NCBI RefSeq assembly: GCF_023518235.1
Contig: NZ_CP090423.1
Coordinates: 2,901,001-2,965,000, forward strand
Direction: 5' to 3'
Source: Stenotrophomonas maltophilia
Lineage (GTDB): Bacteria > Pseudomonadota > Gammaproteobacteria > Xanthomonadales > Xanthomonadaceae
Length of the DNA stretch: 64,000 nucleotides
The position numbers were made by a program, and so were the translations under genes. Positions 27,205 through 35,543 of the stretch are shown one piece after another. Each line of letters starts with the position of its first letter. Position 1 is the first letter of the stretch. The notes beneath the pieces are model-generated. The model was not told the DNA's origin and made no database searches. It was given only the letters and a program-made list of their open reading frames with translations.

Positions 27205-29379
27205 TCAGGCATTCAACAACTCGAACTGTACCGCTTCACCGGCCGCCGACGAGGCGCATACCCACACGTCGAACACGCCCGGTTCGGCACGCAGCACGCC
27301 GTCACGGCCGGTGAAGGCCAGCTGCTCGCGGGTCAGGGTGAACACCACCTCGGTGGATTCGCCCGGCTGCAGGGCCACCTTGCGGAAGTCCTTCAACTCG
27401 CGCACCGGACGCACGCGGCTGGCCACGCGGTCGTGGATGTACAGCTGCACCACTTCCTCGCCGGCCACATCGCCGCGGTTGGTCAGCGTGGTGGTGAGGG
27501 TCAGGGTGTCATCCCAGCCGAGCTGGGCCGAACTCAGCTGCGGCACGCCGTAGGCAAACGTGGTGTAGCCGATGCCATGACCGAACGGGTACAGCGGCTC
27601 GTTCGGGATCTCGCGCCAGCGTGCCTTGAACTCCGACATGGTCGGCAGTTCCGGGCGACCGGTGCGCGGGTGGTTGTAGAAGTACGGCTGCTGGCCGGAC
27701 ACCTGCGGGAAGCTGACCGGCAGGCGGCCGGACGGGCTGTAATCGCCGAACAGCACATCGGCCACGGCATGACCGGTCTGCGTGCCCAGGTACCAGGTGA
27801 CCGCCACGGCGTGTGCGTTGCGCACCGCGCCCTGCAGCGCCAGCGCGCGACCATTGCGCAGCAGCACCACCAGCGGCTTGCCGGTCATCGCCACCGCCTC
27901 GGCCAGCGCCTGCTGCGCCGGCGGCAGGGTGATCTCCACGCGCGACTGCGCCTCACCGCTGTAGCGCTGCGGCTCGCCCAGCGCCAGCACCACCACGTCG
28001 GCGCGCAGCGCGGCAGCCACGGCCGCTTCGGTGCCGCCCGCAATGGCGGTTTCCAGTTCGCAGCCCGGCACGATCTCCAGCAGCGCTTGGTCGCCGATGG
28101 CAGCGCGCACGCCGGTTTCCAGGTCCACATAGCGCTGCTTGTCGCCGAACAGCGTCCAGCAGCCTTCGATGTTCTCGCGGTCCTGCACGAACGGGCCGAT
28201 CAGCGCGATCTTCTGCCCGCTCTTCTGCAGCGGCAGCACGTTGTCGCGGTTGTTCAGCAGCACGATCGAACGGCGTGCAGCATCGCGCGACAGTGCGTCA
28301 TGCGCGGCGAGGTGCGAGGTATCGGCTTCGCGCGCCGGGTCCAGCGAACGGTACGGGTCGTCGAACAGGCCGATGGTTTCCTTCAGCCACAGGATGCGGC
28401 GCACGCCTTCATCCAGCACCGCCATCGGCACTTCGCCGCTCTCGACCAGGCCCGGCAGGTGCTCGGCATAGAAGCCGCTCTGCATGCTCAGGTCCAGGCC
28501 GGCGGTGAACGCCTTGGCGGTGGCATCGCGATCGTCAGCGGCATAGCCGTGCGCAACCAGTTCCATGTCGGCGGTGTAATCGGAGATCACCACGCCCGGG
28601 AACTTCCACTCACCGCGCAGGATGTCGGTCAGCAGTTCGGCATTGGCGCTGGCCGGCACGCCGTTGATGTCGTTGAACGAGGACATCACGGTGATCGCGC
28701 CGGCGTCGAAGGCGGCCTTGAACGGCGGCAGGTGCACGTCGCGCAGGGTCTGCGGCGAGATGTCCACCATGTTGTATTCCATGCCGGCCATCACCGCGCC
28801 ATAGGCAGCGAAATGCTTGGGCGTGGCCAGCAGCGAATCGGCGGCGCGCAGGTCGCTGCCCTGGAAGCCACGCACGCGGGCGGCGGCGAAGGCACAGCCC
28901 AGCACCACGTCCTCACCGGCACCTTCGGCGCCACGGCCCCAGCGCTGGTCACGGGCGATGTCCACGGCCGGCGCATAGGTCCAGTGCAGGCCGGCGGCGG
29001 TGGCTTCGACGGCGGTGGCACGCGCGGTGCGCTCGGCCAGGTCCGGTTCGAAGCTGGCGGCCTCGCCCAGCGGAATCGGGAACACGGTGCGCATGCCGTG
29101 GATGACGTCGGCGGCCAGGATCACCGGGATGCCCAGCCGGCTTTCCTCGGTGGCGACCTGCTGGATGCGGCGGCCCAGCTCGGCGCCGACACCGTTGAAC
29201 AGCGAGCCGACCTTGCCCTCGCGCACCTGCTGCAGCACCTGGTCGGCATTGCGCACGTTGGCTTCCGGGTTCACGTCCGGGGCGAACGGGCGGACCATGT
29301 CCGCGAAGACACCCAGCTGGCCGACCTTTTCCTCGACGGTCATCTGGGTAATGAGGGATTCGATGCGATCGGAGGCCAC
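27205..29379 (-). CDS. bglX: GH3 family beta-glucosidase (BglX-like)
   Basis: The 724-residue glycoside hydrolase removes terminal beta-glucosyl residues. It has the GH3 N-terminal barrel (about residues 10-320; FPIPLGEAASFEPDL, LLATPKHFAAYG, SSFNDING, and the nucleophile Asp in VVISDYTADMEL). The C-terminal sandwich follows (about 375-600), then a fibronectin type III-like domain (about 630-715). I choose the GTG at 29379 (MASDRIESL) because AGGA lies seven bases upstream. No signal peptide is visible, unlike periplasmic E. coli BglX, so it may be cytoplasmic. A LacI-type operator overlaps its leader. Confidence 0.9.
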   Translation of the reverse strand: MASDRIESLITQMTVEEKVGQLGVFADMVRPFAPDVNPEANVRNADQVLQQVREGKVGSLFNGVGAELGRRIQQVATEESRLGIPVILAADVIHGMRTVFPIPLGEAASFEPDLAERTARATAVEATAAGLHWTYAPAVDIARDQRWGRGAEGAGEDVVLGCAFAAARVRGFQGSDLRAADSLLATPKHFAAYGAVMAGMEYNMVDISPQTLRDVHLPPFKAAFDAGAITVMSSFNDINGVPASANAELLTDILRGEWKFPGVVISDYTADMELVAHGYAADDRDATAKAFTAGLDLSMQSGFYAEHLPGLVESGEVPMAVLDEGVRRILWLKETIGLFDDPYRSLDPAREADTSHLAAHDALSRDAARRSIVLLNNRDNVLPLQKSGQKIALIGPFVQDRENIEGCWTLFGDKQRYVDLETGVRAAIGDQALLEIVPGCELETAIAGGTEAAVAAALRADVVVLALGEPQRYSGEAQSRVEITLPPAQQALAEAVAMTGKPLVVLLRNGRALALQGAVRNAHAVAVTWYLGTQTGHAVADVLFGDYSPSGRLPVSFPQVSGQQPYFYNHPRTGRPELPTMSEFKARWREIPNEPLYPFGHGIGYTTFAYGVPQLSSAQLGWDDTLTLTTTLTNRGDVAGEEVVQLYIHDRVASRVRPVRELKDFRKVALQPGESTEVVFTLTREQLAFTGRDGVLRAEPGVFDVWVCASSAAGEAVQFELLNA

Positions 29380-29392
29380 CAGCAGTCCTTGA

Positions 29393-29406
29393 TGAAAACG
29401 TTTACA
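29393..29406. promoter_or_regulatory. LacI-family type operator upstream of bglX
   Basis: A 14-base palindrome TGAAAACGTTTACA (TGNAAACGNTNNCA pattern with a central CG, one mismatch between arms) lies 13 bases upstream of the GTG start. This is the typical shape of LacI/GalR-family operators. A repressor here would block transcription or elongation until a beta-glucoside inducer is present. No LacI gene is in this window. Confidence 0.6.
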
Positions 29407-29507
29407 AGCCCGGCATTCTAGCGATCCGGAGCCATTTGGCGAGAGGTTTCGTCGTTCAGTTTCAACCTCCAGCCGGATCCGTACGGTCCGGCCGGAGGCC
29501 TCGCAGC

Positions 29508-30779
29508 TTACTCCGAGCCGGCCAACTGGCGCTGCCCGGCCATCAACATGGCGTCGCTGGAGGCCTGGAACACCCGCAGCCCGAAGGCCGGCAGGATCGC
29601 CAGCAGGTGGTCGAAGATGTCCGACTGCACCGCCTCGTACTCGCCCCAGGCGGTGCTGCGGGTGAAGCAGTACAGCTCCAGCGGCAGGCCCTCGGTGGTC
29701 GGCTGCAGCTGCCGTACCAGCAGGGTCATGTCGGTGTGGATACCCGGATGGCTGCGCAGGTAGCGCTCCACGTAGGCGCGGAAGGTGCCCAGGTTGGTCA
29801 CCCGGCGGCTGTTGACCTCGGCCACGCCCTGCTCGCGCAGGCGCCCGTTCCACTGTCCCAGCTCCTGTTCCTTCTCACGCAGGTAGTCGCCCAGCAGCGC
29901 GAACTGGCCAAGGAAGGCCAGGTCGCCCTCGTCCAGGAAGCCCACGCTGTGCTGGTCCAGATACAGCGCGCGCTTGATGCGGCGGCCCCCGGCCTCCTGC
30001 ATGCCGCGCCAGTTCTTGAACGACTCGGTCACCAGCTTCTTGGTCGGGATGGTGGTGATGGTCTTGTCGAAGTTCTGCACGGTGACGGTGTGCAGCGCGA
30101 TGTCGATGACATCGCCATCGGCATTCTGGCTGGGCATCTCGATCCAGTCGCCGATGCGCACGCGGCCATCGCCGCTGATCTGCACGCTGGCCACCAGCGA
30201 CAGGATGGTGTCCTGGAAAATCAGCATCAGCACCGCGGTGGCGGCGCCCAGGCCGGTGACCAGATAGCGCAGGTCGACACCGGCCAGGGTGGCAACGATC
30301 GACAGGCCGGCAATCACGAAGATGACGATCTTGGCGACCTGCAGGTAGCCCTTGATCGGCTTGTTGCGGGCTTCGGGGCGACGTTCGTACAGGTCGTTGG
30401 CCGCATCCAGCGCATGCGAGATCGCCAGCACCACCGTCAGGATCGCCCAGGCCTGGCAGGCGCCGATGATGAAGCTGACCAGACCCGGTGGCAGGTCCGG
30501 CACGATGCGGATACCCGAGGCGATCACCTGGCTGGGCACCACATTGGACAGGCGCGAGATCACCCGCATCAGATGGCTGCCGCGGCCAGTGTCGGCGCCC
30601 GGCAGGCGGCTGAGCAGGCGCCGCAGCCCACGCAGCAGGATGCGCTTGGTCACCCAGTTGGCCAGGCCGGCGGCGATCAACAGCGCCGTGATCATCAACG
30701 CCAGGTAGGCGCCAGGATAGGGTTCCAGTGTGTTCTGCAGCTTTTCCAGCCACTGTACCGCCACCACCGCGTCCACCAT
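29508..30779 (-). CDS. MscS-family mechanosensitive channel (YbdG/MscM-like)
   Basis: The 423-residue protein has about five N-terminal membrane segments. The pore-lining helix and beta domain of MscS follow: YLVTGLGAATAVLMLIFQDTILSLVASVQI near residues 168-198, then GDGRVRIGDWIEMPSQNADGDVIDIALHTVTVQNFDKTITTIPTKKLV. The long N-terminus and the extended cytoplasmic domain resemble E. coli YbdG (MscM), which guards against mild hypo-osmotic shock. It sits at the inner membrane. The gene is monocistronic or loosely linked to bglX downstream on the same strand. Confidence 0.88.
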   Translation of the reverse strand: MVDAVVAVQWLEKLQNTLEPYPGAYLALMITALLIAAGLANWVTKRILLRGLRRLLSRLPGADTGRGSHLMRVISRLSNVVPSQVIASGIRIVPDLPPGLVSFIIGACQAWAILTVVLAISHALDAANDLYERRPEARNKPIKGYLQVAKIVIFVIAGLSIVATLAGVDLRYLVTGLGAATAVLMLIFQDTILSLVASVQISGDGRVRIGDWIEMPSQNADGDVIDIALHTVTVQNFDKTITTIPTKKLVTESFKNWRGMQEAGGRRIKRALYLDQHSVGFLDEGDLAFLGQFALLGDYLREKEQELGQWNGRLREQGVAEVNSRRVTNLGTFRAYVERYLRSHPGIHTDMTLLVRQLQPTTEGLPLELYCFTRSTAWGEYEAVQSDIFDHLLAILPAFGLRVFQASSDAMLMAGQRQLAGSE

Positions 30780-30811
30780 CGGTTGTCTCCTTGTTTTACT
30801 GCTGATGAGGT

Positions 30812-30858
30812 TGCCGGCCGGCGGCCGGCACTACCGGATTGCCGGCCGGCGGCCGGGT
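30812..30858. repeat. Two SMAG-type palindromes
   Basis: TGCCGGCCGGCGGCCGGCA with CTAC (30812-30834) and a second, degraded copy (30840-30858) lie between the channel gene start and the folB stop. Confidence 0.75.
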
Positions 30859-30866
30859 TCACCGGG

Positions 30867-31220
30867 TCAGTCGCGCGTGCGTTCGATGATCACACCCACC
30901 GCGCGCGCGCCACGCACTGCACCGGGCTTGCTCAGCTTCAGGCGCAGCCACTTCACCTCGAACTCGTCCAGCACGATCTGCGCGCAACGCTCGGCCAGGG
31001 TTTCCACCAGGCCGAACTCCGATTCACGCACGAACTGCTCCAGGCGCTTGCTCACTGCCTTGTAGTTCAGGGTGTGGGCGATGTCGTCGGTCGCCGCAGG
31101 GCGACGGTTGTCGAAGCCCATTTCCAGGTCGAACACCAGGTCCTGGCGGATCCGTCGTTCCCAATCGTAGATACCGATCAGGGCGTCGATCGTCAGCCCC
31201 TCGATGAAAACCTTGTCCAT
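30867..31220 (-). CDS. folB: Dihydroneopterin aldolase
   Basis: FolB releases glycolaldehyde from dihydroneopterin in folate synthesis and can also epimerise the substrate. The 117-residue product shows the family pattern: MDKVFIEGLTIDALIGIYDWER, a central YKAVSKRLEQFV, and the catalytic-region residues in SEFGLVETLAERCAQIVL (Glu75 region), ending in VGVIIERTRD. Length fits (about 118-120). The start at ATG 31220 excludes 35 upstream codons of unrelated character. In many xanthomonads folB neighbours tsaD, as here, where one gene intervenes. Confidence 0.93.
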   Translation of the reverse strand: MDKVFIEGLTIDALIGIYDWERRIRQDLVFDLEMGFDNRRPAATDDIAHTLNYKAVSKRLEQFVRESEFGLVETLAERCAQIVLDEFEVKWLRLKLSKPGAVRGARAVGVIIERTRD

Positions 31221-31315
31221 TGCGGTTACCAGCGACAATACAGGCGGCCATGGTAACGGCACGGCGGTGACCCTGCCCGGAACGGGCGGTGGGCGTCCCG
31301 CATGGGGCGGGCCCG

Positions 31316-31407
31316 GAAAAGACAAAGGGCCCTGCTAGCGGGGCCCTTTGGTACTACCGTTTGTCCCCGGGGGGAGCTTTCTCAAGCCGCGAGTCCCGGT
31401 GGCGCAG
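31316..31407 (-). ncRNA. Candidate small RNA upstream of folB, with promoter and terminator
   Basis: On the minus strand an apparent transcription unit of about 90 bases runs from a -35/-10 pair (31414-31443) to an intrinsic terminator. The terminator has a stem AAAGGGCCC/GGGCCCTTT at 31324-31349, followed on the minus strand by TTTGTCTTTT. Between them the RNA contains a GCUU-GAGA-AAGC hairpin with a GNRA loop (31376-31387) and a run of six C in CTCCCCCC. There is no reading frame. Cytosine-rich unpaired loops recall the xanthomonad sRNA sX13, but I cannot confirm homology. Confidence 0.5.
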
Positions 31408-31413
31408 GTGCCC

Positions 31414-31443
31414 AGACTAGTCAGTGACCAACCGGCGGGTCAA
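31414..31443 (-). promoter_or_regulatory. Putative promoter of the candidate small RNA
   Basis: On the minus strand TTGACC (31438-31443) and TAGTCT (31414-31419) are 18 bases apart, giving a start near 31407. The -35 is strong and the -10 weak. Confidence 0.4.
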
Positions 31444-31584
31444 GGCCAATCACGACAACGCAGATCCGTGTTCCCGCCCTGGCTGAAACGCGGGAAACAG
31501 CCCACGTACACAAGGATGTTTCCTGATGGTGGCCGGCTCGTCCCCTCGGCAACATCCCGCTTCCCTCCCTCACCACACATCACC

Positions 31585-32244
31585 ATGGCTGCATACGATG
31601 CATTGAGGCGCGCGTTGTCGGCGGAGCGACTGTCGACCTACGAGAGAATCGCATCAACCTGCAGCGCTGACGTCACTGCCCAATGCCTGTACGTGTGGAA
31701 CATGCAGATGTGCGGTGCACTGATGATGCCGGTGCATCTGTGCGAAGTGGTCATTCGCAACGCAGCGGCGTCGGTCCTGGCCCGACAGCACGGCCCGCGA
31801 TGGCCGTGGAATGAAGCCTTGCGGCGCAGGCTGCCCGCCGCTTCATCCACCTCGGCGAGAATCGCGCTGGAGCAGGTCGCCAGCCGCGCAACAGAGGCCT
31901 CCGAAGTCGTCGCCAACCTGCCGATGGTCTTCTGGCAGCAGCTCTTCACCTGCCGCTTCGACGCCACATTGTGGATACCTGCACTCGGCGGGGTTCTACG
32001 TCATGCGCCTTCGGCCCATCCCAGTGTCATCAGGAAAGCCATCCACGCAGACATTGGACGCATCCGCCACCTGCGCAACCGCATCGCCCACCACGAACCC
32101 ATCCTGGAGCGCGACATCGGCGCTGACCTGGCCGCGATCGGGCGGCTGATCCATGCGCGCTGCCCGCATACGCTGGGGTGGCTGCAGCGGCACGAGCGGG
32201 CGACGACGGTGTTGGCCGCATCGCCGTTGGCCGCCCGCCCGTAG
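31585..32244 (+). CDS. Abi-like protein with HEPN-type RNase motif
   Basis: The 219-residue helical protein ends with RHLRNRIAHHEPI near residues 154-166. This is the conserved RN-x3-AHHEP box of Abi-family/HEPN proteins, whose Arg-x4-6-His forms the RNase active site in several abortive-infection and toxin systems. The N-terminal MQMCGALMMPVHLCEVVIRNA is also typical. Start at ATG 31585 (MAAYDALRR); the frame is open upstream, but those codons overlap the small-RNA promoter. No antitoxin gene is adjacent. The stop codon TAG is part of a SMAG repeat. The role in defence is inferred. Confidence 0.72.
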   Translation: MAAYDALRRALSAERLSTYERIASTCSADVTAQCLYVWNMQMCGALMMPVHLCEVVIRNAAASVLARQHGPRWPWNEALRRRLPAASSTSARIALEQVASRATEASEVVANLPMVFWQQLFTCRFDATLWIPALGGVLRHAPSAHPSVIRKAIHADIGRIRHLRNRIAHHEPILERDIGADLAAIGRLIHARCPHTLGWLQRHERATTVLAASPLAARP

Positions 32245-32316
32245 AGTCGAGCTTGCTCGACTGCCTCACCGCCTTTGTAGTCGTTGCCTGGAACAGTCGA
32301 GCAAGCTCGACGCTAC
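32241..32316. repeat. Inverted pair of SMAG palindromes; first supplies a stop codon
   Basis: GTAGAGTCGAGC...CTCGACT (32241-32262) and the inverted copy AGTCGAGC...GACGCTAC (32295-32316) lie between the convergent Abi-like and tsaD genes. The TAG at 32242-32244 in the first copy is the Abi-like gene's stop. Confidence 0.85.
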
Positions 32317-32326
32317 AGACAGCGGT

Positions 32327-33352
32327 TCACACCGCCGGCAGGGTCGCCATGTCCCAGCGCGGGGTCACATCCACCTTCGGCGGGCTGTGCTGGCCGGCCT
32401 GCAGGCGCAGCGCGCCGGCGAAGGCGATCATCGCGCCGTTGTCGGTGCACAGCGCCGGCCGCGGGAAGCAGGCACGGCCGCCTAGACGCTCGGCCATCTG
32501 CTGCAGGCGCGCGCGCAGGCGCTTGTTGGCGCCGACACCGCCGGCCACCACGATCACATTGGTCCCGGCCGCTTCCAGCGCGCGCTCGCACTTGATCGAC
32601 AGGGTCTCGACCACCGCATCTTCAAAGCCACGCGCGATGTCGGCGCGGGTCTGTTCGCTCTGGTCGCTGTCGCGCCAGGCCATCAGGACCTGGGTCTTCA
32701 GGCCGGAGAAGCTGAAATCCAGCCCCGGGCGGTCGGTCATCGGCCGCGCGAAGCGGTACGCGCCCGGCGTGCCCTGCTCGGCCAGCCTGGCCAGCTGCGG
32801 GCCGCCCGGGTACGGCAGGCCCATCAGCTTGGCGGTCTTGTCGAAGGCCTCGCCGGCCGCGTCGTCCAGGGTTTCGCCCAGCAGGCGGTACTGCCCGATG
32901 GCATCGACCGCCACCAGCTGGGTATGGCCGCCGGAGACCAGCAGTGCCACGAACGGCGCCTGCGGCGGGTCATCTTCCATCAGCGGGGCCAGCAGATGGC
33001 CTTCCATATGGTGGACCCCCACCGCCGGCACCTCCAGCGCCCAGGCCAGCGAACGGGCCACGCCGGCACCCACCAGCAGAGCGCCGACCAGGCCGGGGCC
33101 GGCCGTGTAGGCCACACCGTCGATGTCGCCCACACCCAGGCCCGCTTCGGCCAGGGTCTGGCGCACCAGCGGCAGCAGCTTGCGGACGTGGTCGCGGCTG
33201 GCCAGTTCGGGCACCACACCGCCGTACTCGGCGTGCAGCGCGATCTGGCTGTAGACCGCATGGGCGCGCAGGGCCGCGCTGCCGGACAGGTCGGTGTCAT
33301 ACACCGCCACGCCGGTCTCATCACAGGAAGATTCGATGCCAAGGACTCGCAT
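32327..33352 (-). CDS. tsaD: tRNA N6-adenosine threonylcarbamoyltransferase
   Basis: TsaD transfers the threonylcarbamoyl group from its AMP carrier to A37 of ANN-reading tRNAs (t6A). The 341-residue protein starts with the ASKHA-fold motif [13 protein letters not shown]. It contains the metal-binding VGVHHMEGH (His115, His119), [12 protein letters not shown], and the C-terminal [12 protein letters not shown]. Length is normal. It is divergent from rpsU, a very common arrangement in proteobacteria (tsaD | rpsU-dnaG), which supports the identification. Confidence 0.96.
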
Positions 33353-33442
33353 GCCTGCTATTATGACGCCCCTGCCGCCCCCTCGGGGGATGTGCAGATC
33401 TCACTGCTTTCGAACTTCCGGCCCGTATTCAGGGTTGGCCGC

Positions 33443-33470
33443 TTGCAGTTTGTCTATTCGCCGCTATAAT
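33443..33470 (+). promoter_or_regulatory. Promoter of rpsU
   Basis: A perfect -10 TATAAT (33465-33470) follows TTGCAG (33443-33448) with a 16-base spacer. The resulting leader of about 40 bases contains the small hairpin CCGGGCGTGACCCGG (33481-33495) just before the ribosome binding site, which could modulate S21 translation. Confidence 0.75.
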
Positions 33471-33518
33471 GTGCGGCTCGCCGGGCGTGACCCGGTTCTA
33501 CTGTGTCCCGGAGATTCC

Positions 33519-33734
33519 ATGCCCAGCGTCAAAGTCCGCGAGAACGAGCCCTTCGAGTTTGCTCTTCGCCGCTTCAAGCGCACTTGCGAAAAGGCCGGTG
33601 TGCTGGCCGAAACCCGCAAGCGCGAGTTCTACGAAAAGCCGACCCAGGAGCGCAAGCGCAAGGCCGCCGCTGCTGTGAAGCGTCAGCTGCGCCGCTCGTC
33701 GCGCGACGTCACCAAGCGTCAGCGCCTGTACTGA
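33519..33734 (+). CDS. rpsU: 30S ribosomal protein S21
   Basis: The 71-residue, strongly basic protein is S21, which helps the 30S subunit base-pair with the Shine-Dalgarno sequence during initiation. The sequence [18 protein letters not shown] and the C-terminal VTKRQRLY are diagnostic. CGGAG lies eight bases before the ATG. It heads the macromolecular-synthesis region with its own strong promoter and is followed by an intrinsic terminator, so only part of the transcription continues to yqeY. Confidence 0.98.
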
Positions 33735-33783
33735 TCGGACGCATCTTCATTGCGGCAGGCTTGTCCTTCCGCGGTGAAGCCGA

Positions 33784-33818
33784 AGCCGGCACGCGCGAGC
33801 GTCGCCGGCTTTTTGCGT
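33784..33818 (+). terminator. Intrinsic terminator after rpsU
   Basis: The stem AGCCGGC...GCCGGCT with an inner ACGC-GCGA-GCGT stem (33784-33810) is followed by TTTTTGCGTTT. It separates the abundant rpsU transcript from the downstream yqeY gene. Confidence 0.8.
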
Positions 33819-33867
33819 TTCCGGGCCCGGGCATCCGCCCCGCCCCTCCACCACCACGAGGTTCCTC

Positions 33868-34314
33868 ATGAGCATGAAGCAGCAGCTCACCGACGACATG
33901 AAGGCCGCCATGAAGGCGGGCGAGAAGCACAAGCTGGGCGTGATCCGCCTGATCAACGCCGCCATCAAGCAGCGCGAAGTGGACGAGCGCATCGAGCTGG
34001 ATGACACCGCGGTGATCGCCGTGCTCGACAAGATGGTCAAGCAGCGCAAGGACTCGGTCAGCCAGTACGAAGCGGCCCAGCGCGAAGACCTGGCCGAGAT
34101 CGAACGTGCCGAGATCGTGGTCATCGAAGCCTACCTGCCGGCCAAGATGGGCGAAGCCGAGATCGTGGCCGCCATCCAGGCGGCCATCGCCGAGACCGGC
34201 GCCTCCGGCGCGGCCGACATGGGCAAGCTGATGGGCGCACTGAAGCCCAAGCTGGCCGGCCAGGCCGACATGGGCCTGGTGTCCAAGCTGGTCAAGCAGG
34301 CCCTGGCCGGCTGA
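33868..34314 (+). CDS. GatB/YqeY domain protein
   Basis: The 148-residue helical protein matches the YqeY family, related to the tail domain of amidotransferase subunit GatB that recognises tRNA. Diagnostic stretches are KAGEKHKLGVIRLINAAIKQREVDER, DMVKQRKDSVSQYEAAQREDLA-like region, and GAADMGKLMGALKPKLAGQADM. A good ribosome site (GAGG, six bases) precedes ATG 33868. It is almost always found between rpsU and dnaG, as here. Its biochemical role remains unclear. Confidence 0.93.
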   Translation: MSMKQQLTDDMKAAMKAGEKHKLGVIRLINAAIKQREVDERIELDDTAVIAVLDKMVKQRKDSVSQYEAAQREDLAEIERAEIVVIEAYLPAKMGEAEIVAAIQAAIAETGASGAADMGKLMGALKPKLAGQADMGLVSKLVKQALAG

Positions 34315-34337
34315 TCACCGCACCGCCCGCTGCATAC

Positions 34338-34366
34338 GACAAGGCCCGCGCTATGCGGGCCTTGTC
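34338..34366. terminator. Strong hairpin after yqeY, probable bidirectional terminator
   Basis: A stem GACAAGGCCCGC/GCGGGCCTTGTC lies between the convergent yqeY and the exported-protein gene. The T-tail is poor on the plus strand. Confidence 0.6.
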
Positions 34367-34392
34367 ATTGCTGCAGGCAGGGGCGCTGCCGC

Positions 34393-35331
34393 TTACGCCT
34401 GGCGGCAGTTGCGCAGCGTCATCGAGCTGCCTTCGATCGAACTGACCTCACCTTCCAGCTTGGCCCAGTCACGCTCACGCAGCACGCTGAAGTTGGCCGC
34501 CTGGTCCGGCGCGAACTCGCAGCGGATGGTGTAGTTGTTGTTGTTGAAGGCGTCGTTCTGGCGGATCCGCAGCAGGCCGCGTTCCGGCGTCACCAGGTAG
34601 TTGATCGATCCCACCTCGCCCGGACGGGTGGAGTAGCTGTTCCGGTTGACGGTATAGATCTGCCCGTCGATGCGGTACCGGCGGCCGATGTACTTCGCGT
34701 ACAGCGGCAGGAAGGTGGCCGACCGATCGCCCAGGTCTTCCTTGTTGGTGGTGGTCCCCAGCATCAGGTCCTTGAAGCTGCCAGCGGCATTGTAAGCGGC
34801 CATCGTGGAGCGCACTTCCTTGCCCATCCTCTTGGACAGGTCCGGTGCGGCCACGTCTTCAAGCGCAGGCATCGGCTGCTTCGCGCGCGCCGCGGCGGCA
34901 AGCGCCTCACCCTGGCTGCCGCCCTTCAGCTTGTCCAGCATCGCGCACATCGACTGCCGCGCCTCGTCCTGCCCGATCGTCTGGCCACGCGCCAGCTTGG
35001 TCGCCAAGGTCACCCGGCCGGTGTGGTCGGCGGTACCGATCAGCACCAGCGGCGTACGCAGGCCCTTGGTCTGGATCAGGTACTGGTTGCCGGTGTTGCC
35101 TTCCACCAGCTGGCCGCCGATCTCGAACTGGTCCTCGGCACCGATCTGCCGCAGCTGGTCCAGTGCGCTCTGCACCTTCAGCCCCGGCACCGTCACATCG
35201 GCCATGTACATCGCGCCGTTGCGCGGATCGCCTACCGTCTTGAATGCCTTCTCGCAGGCAGCTGAGGCGGCGGCCGCCGAGCCACTCACCGTCGCCAGCA
35301 ACACCATCGTGGTGTAGACCATCCCTTTCAT
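34393..35331 (-). CDS. Hypothetical exported protein
   Basis: The 312-residue product has a signal peptide (MKGMVYTTMVLLATVSGSAAA, cut near residue 22). The mature part contains three visible cysteines (AACEKAF, QSMCAML, TLRNCRQA plus IRCEF). The C-terminal third has ARDPGEVGSINYLVTPERGLLRI-like beta strands (actual text RPGEVGSINYLV). I recognise no family. It is inserted, in reverse orientation, between yqeY and yihY, interrupting the macromolecular-synthesis region, which suggests it was acquired there. Confidence 0.65.
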   Translation of the reverse strand: MKGMVYTTMVLLATVSGSAAAASAACEKAFKTVGDPRNGAMYMADVTVPGLKVQSALDQLRQIGAEDQFEIGGQLVEGNTGNQYLIQTKGLRTPLVLIGTADHTGRVTLATKLARGQTIGQDEARQSMCAMLDKLKGGSQGEALAAAARAKQPMPALEDVAAPDLSKRMGKEVRSTMAAYNAAGSFKDLMLGTTTNKEDLGDRSATFLPLYAKYIGRRYRIDGQIYTVNRNSYSTRPGEVGSINYLVTPERGLLRIRQNDAFNNNNYTIRCEFAPDQAANFSVLRERDWAKLEGEVSSIEGSSMTLRNCRQA

Positions 35332-35543
35332 AACGCGTCCTTTTGCAGAGAAATTGGAATGTCGCGGCCCTGCGCAGCGGCAGCCGGCCCCGGATACCGT
35401 GGCGGCAGCCCCCCTGCGCACCCACGGTCGGGCAGAAGGATAGCGCGGACGCTGCACGGCACAACGTCTGAATAGGCACTTCACCCAACCCAACGCCCTG
35501 ATTTGCTAGAAAAAGCATCATCCACCTGCCTTCTCCTGCTTCG

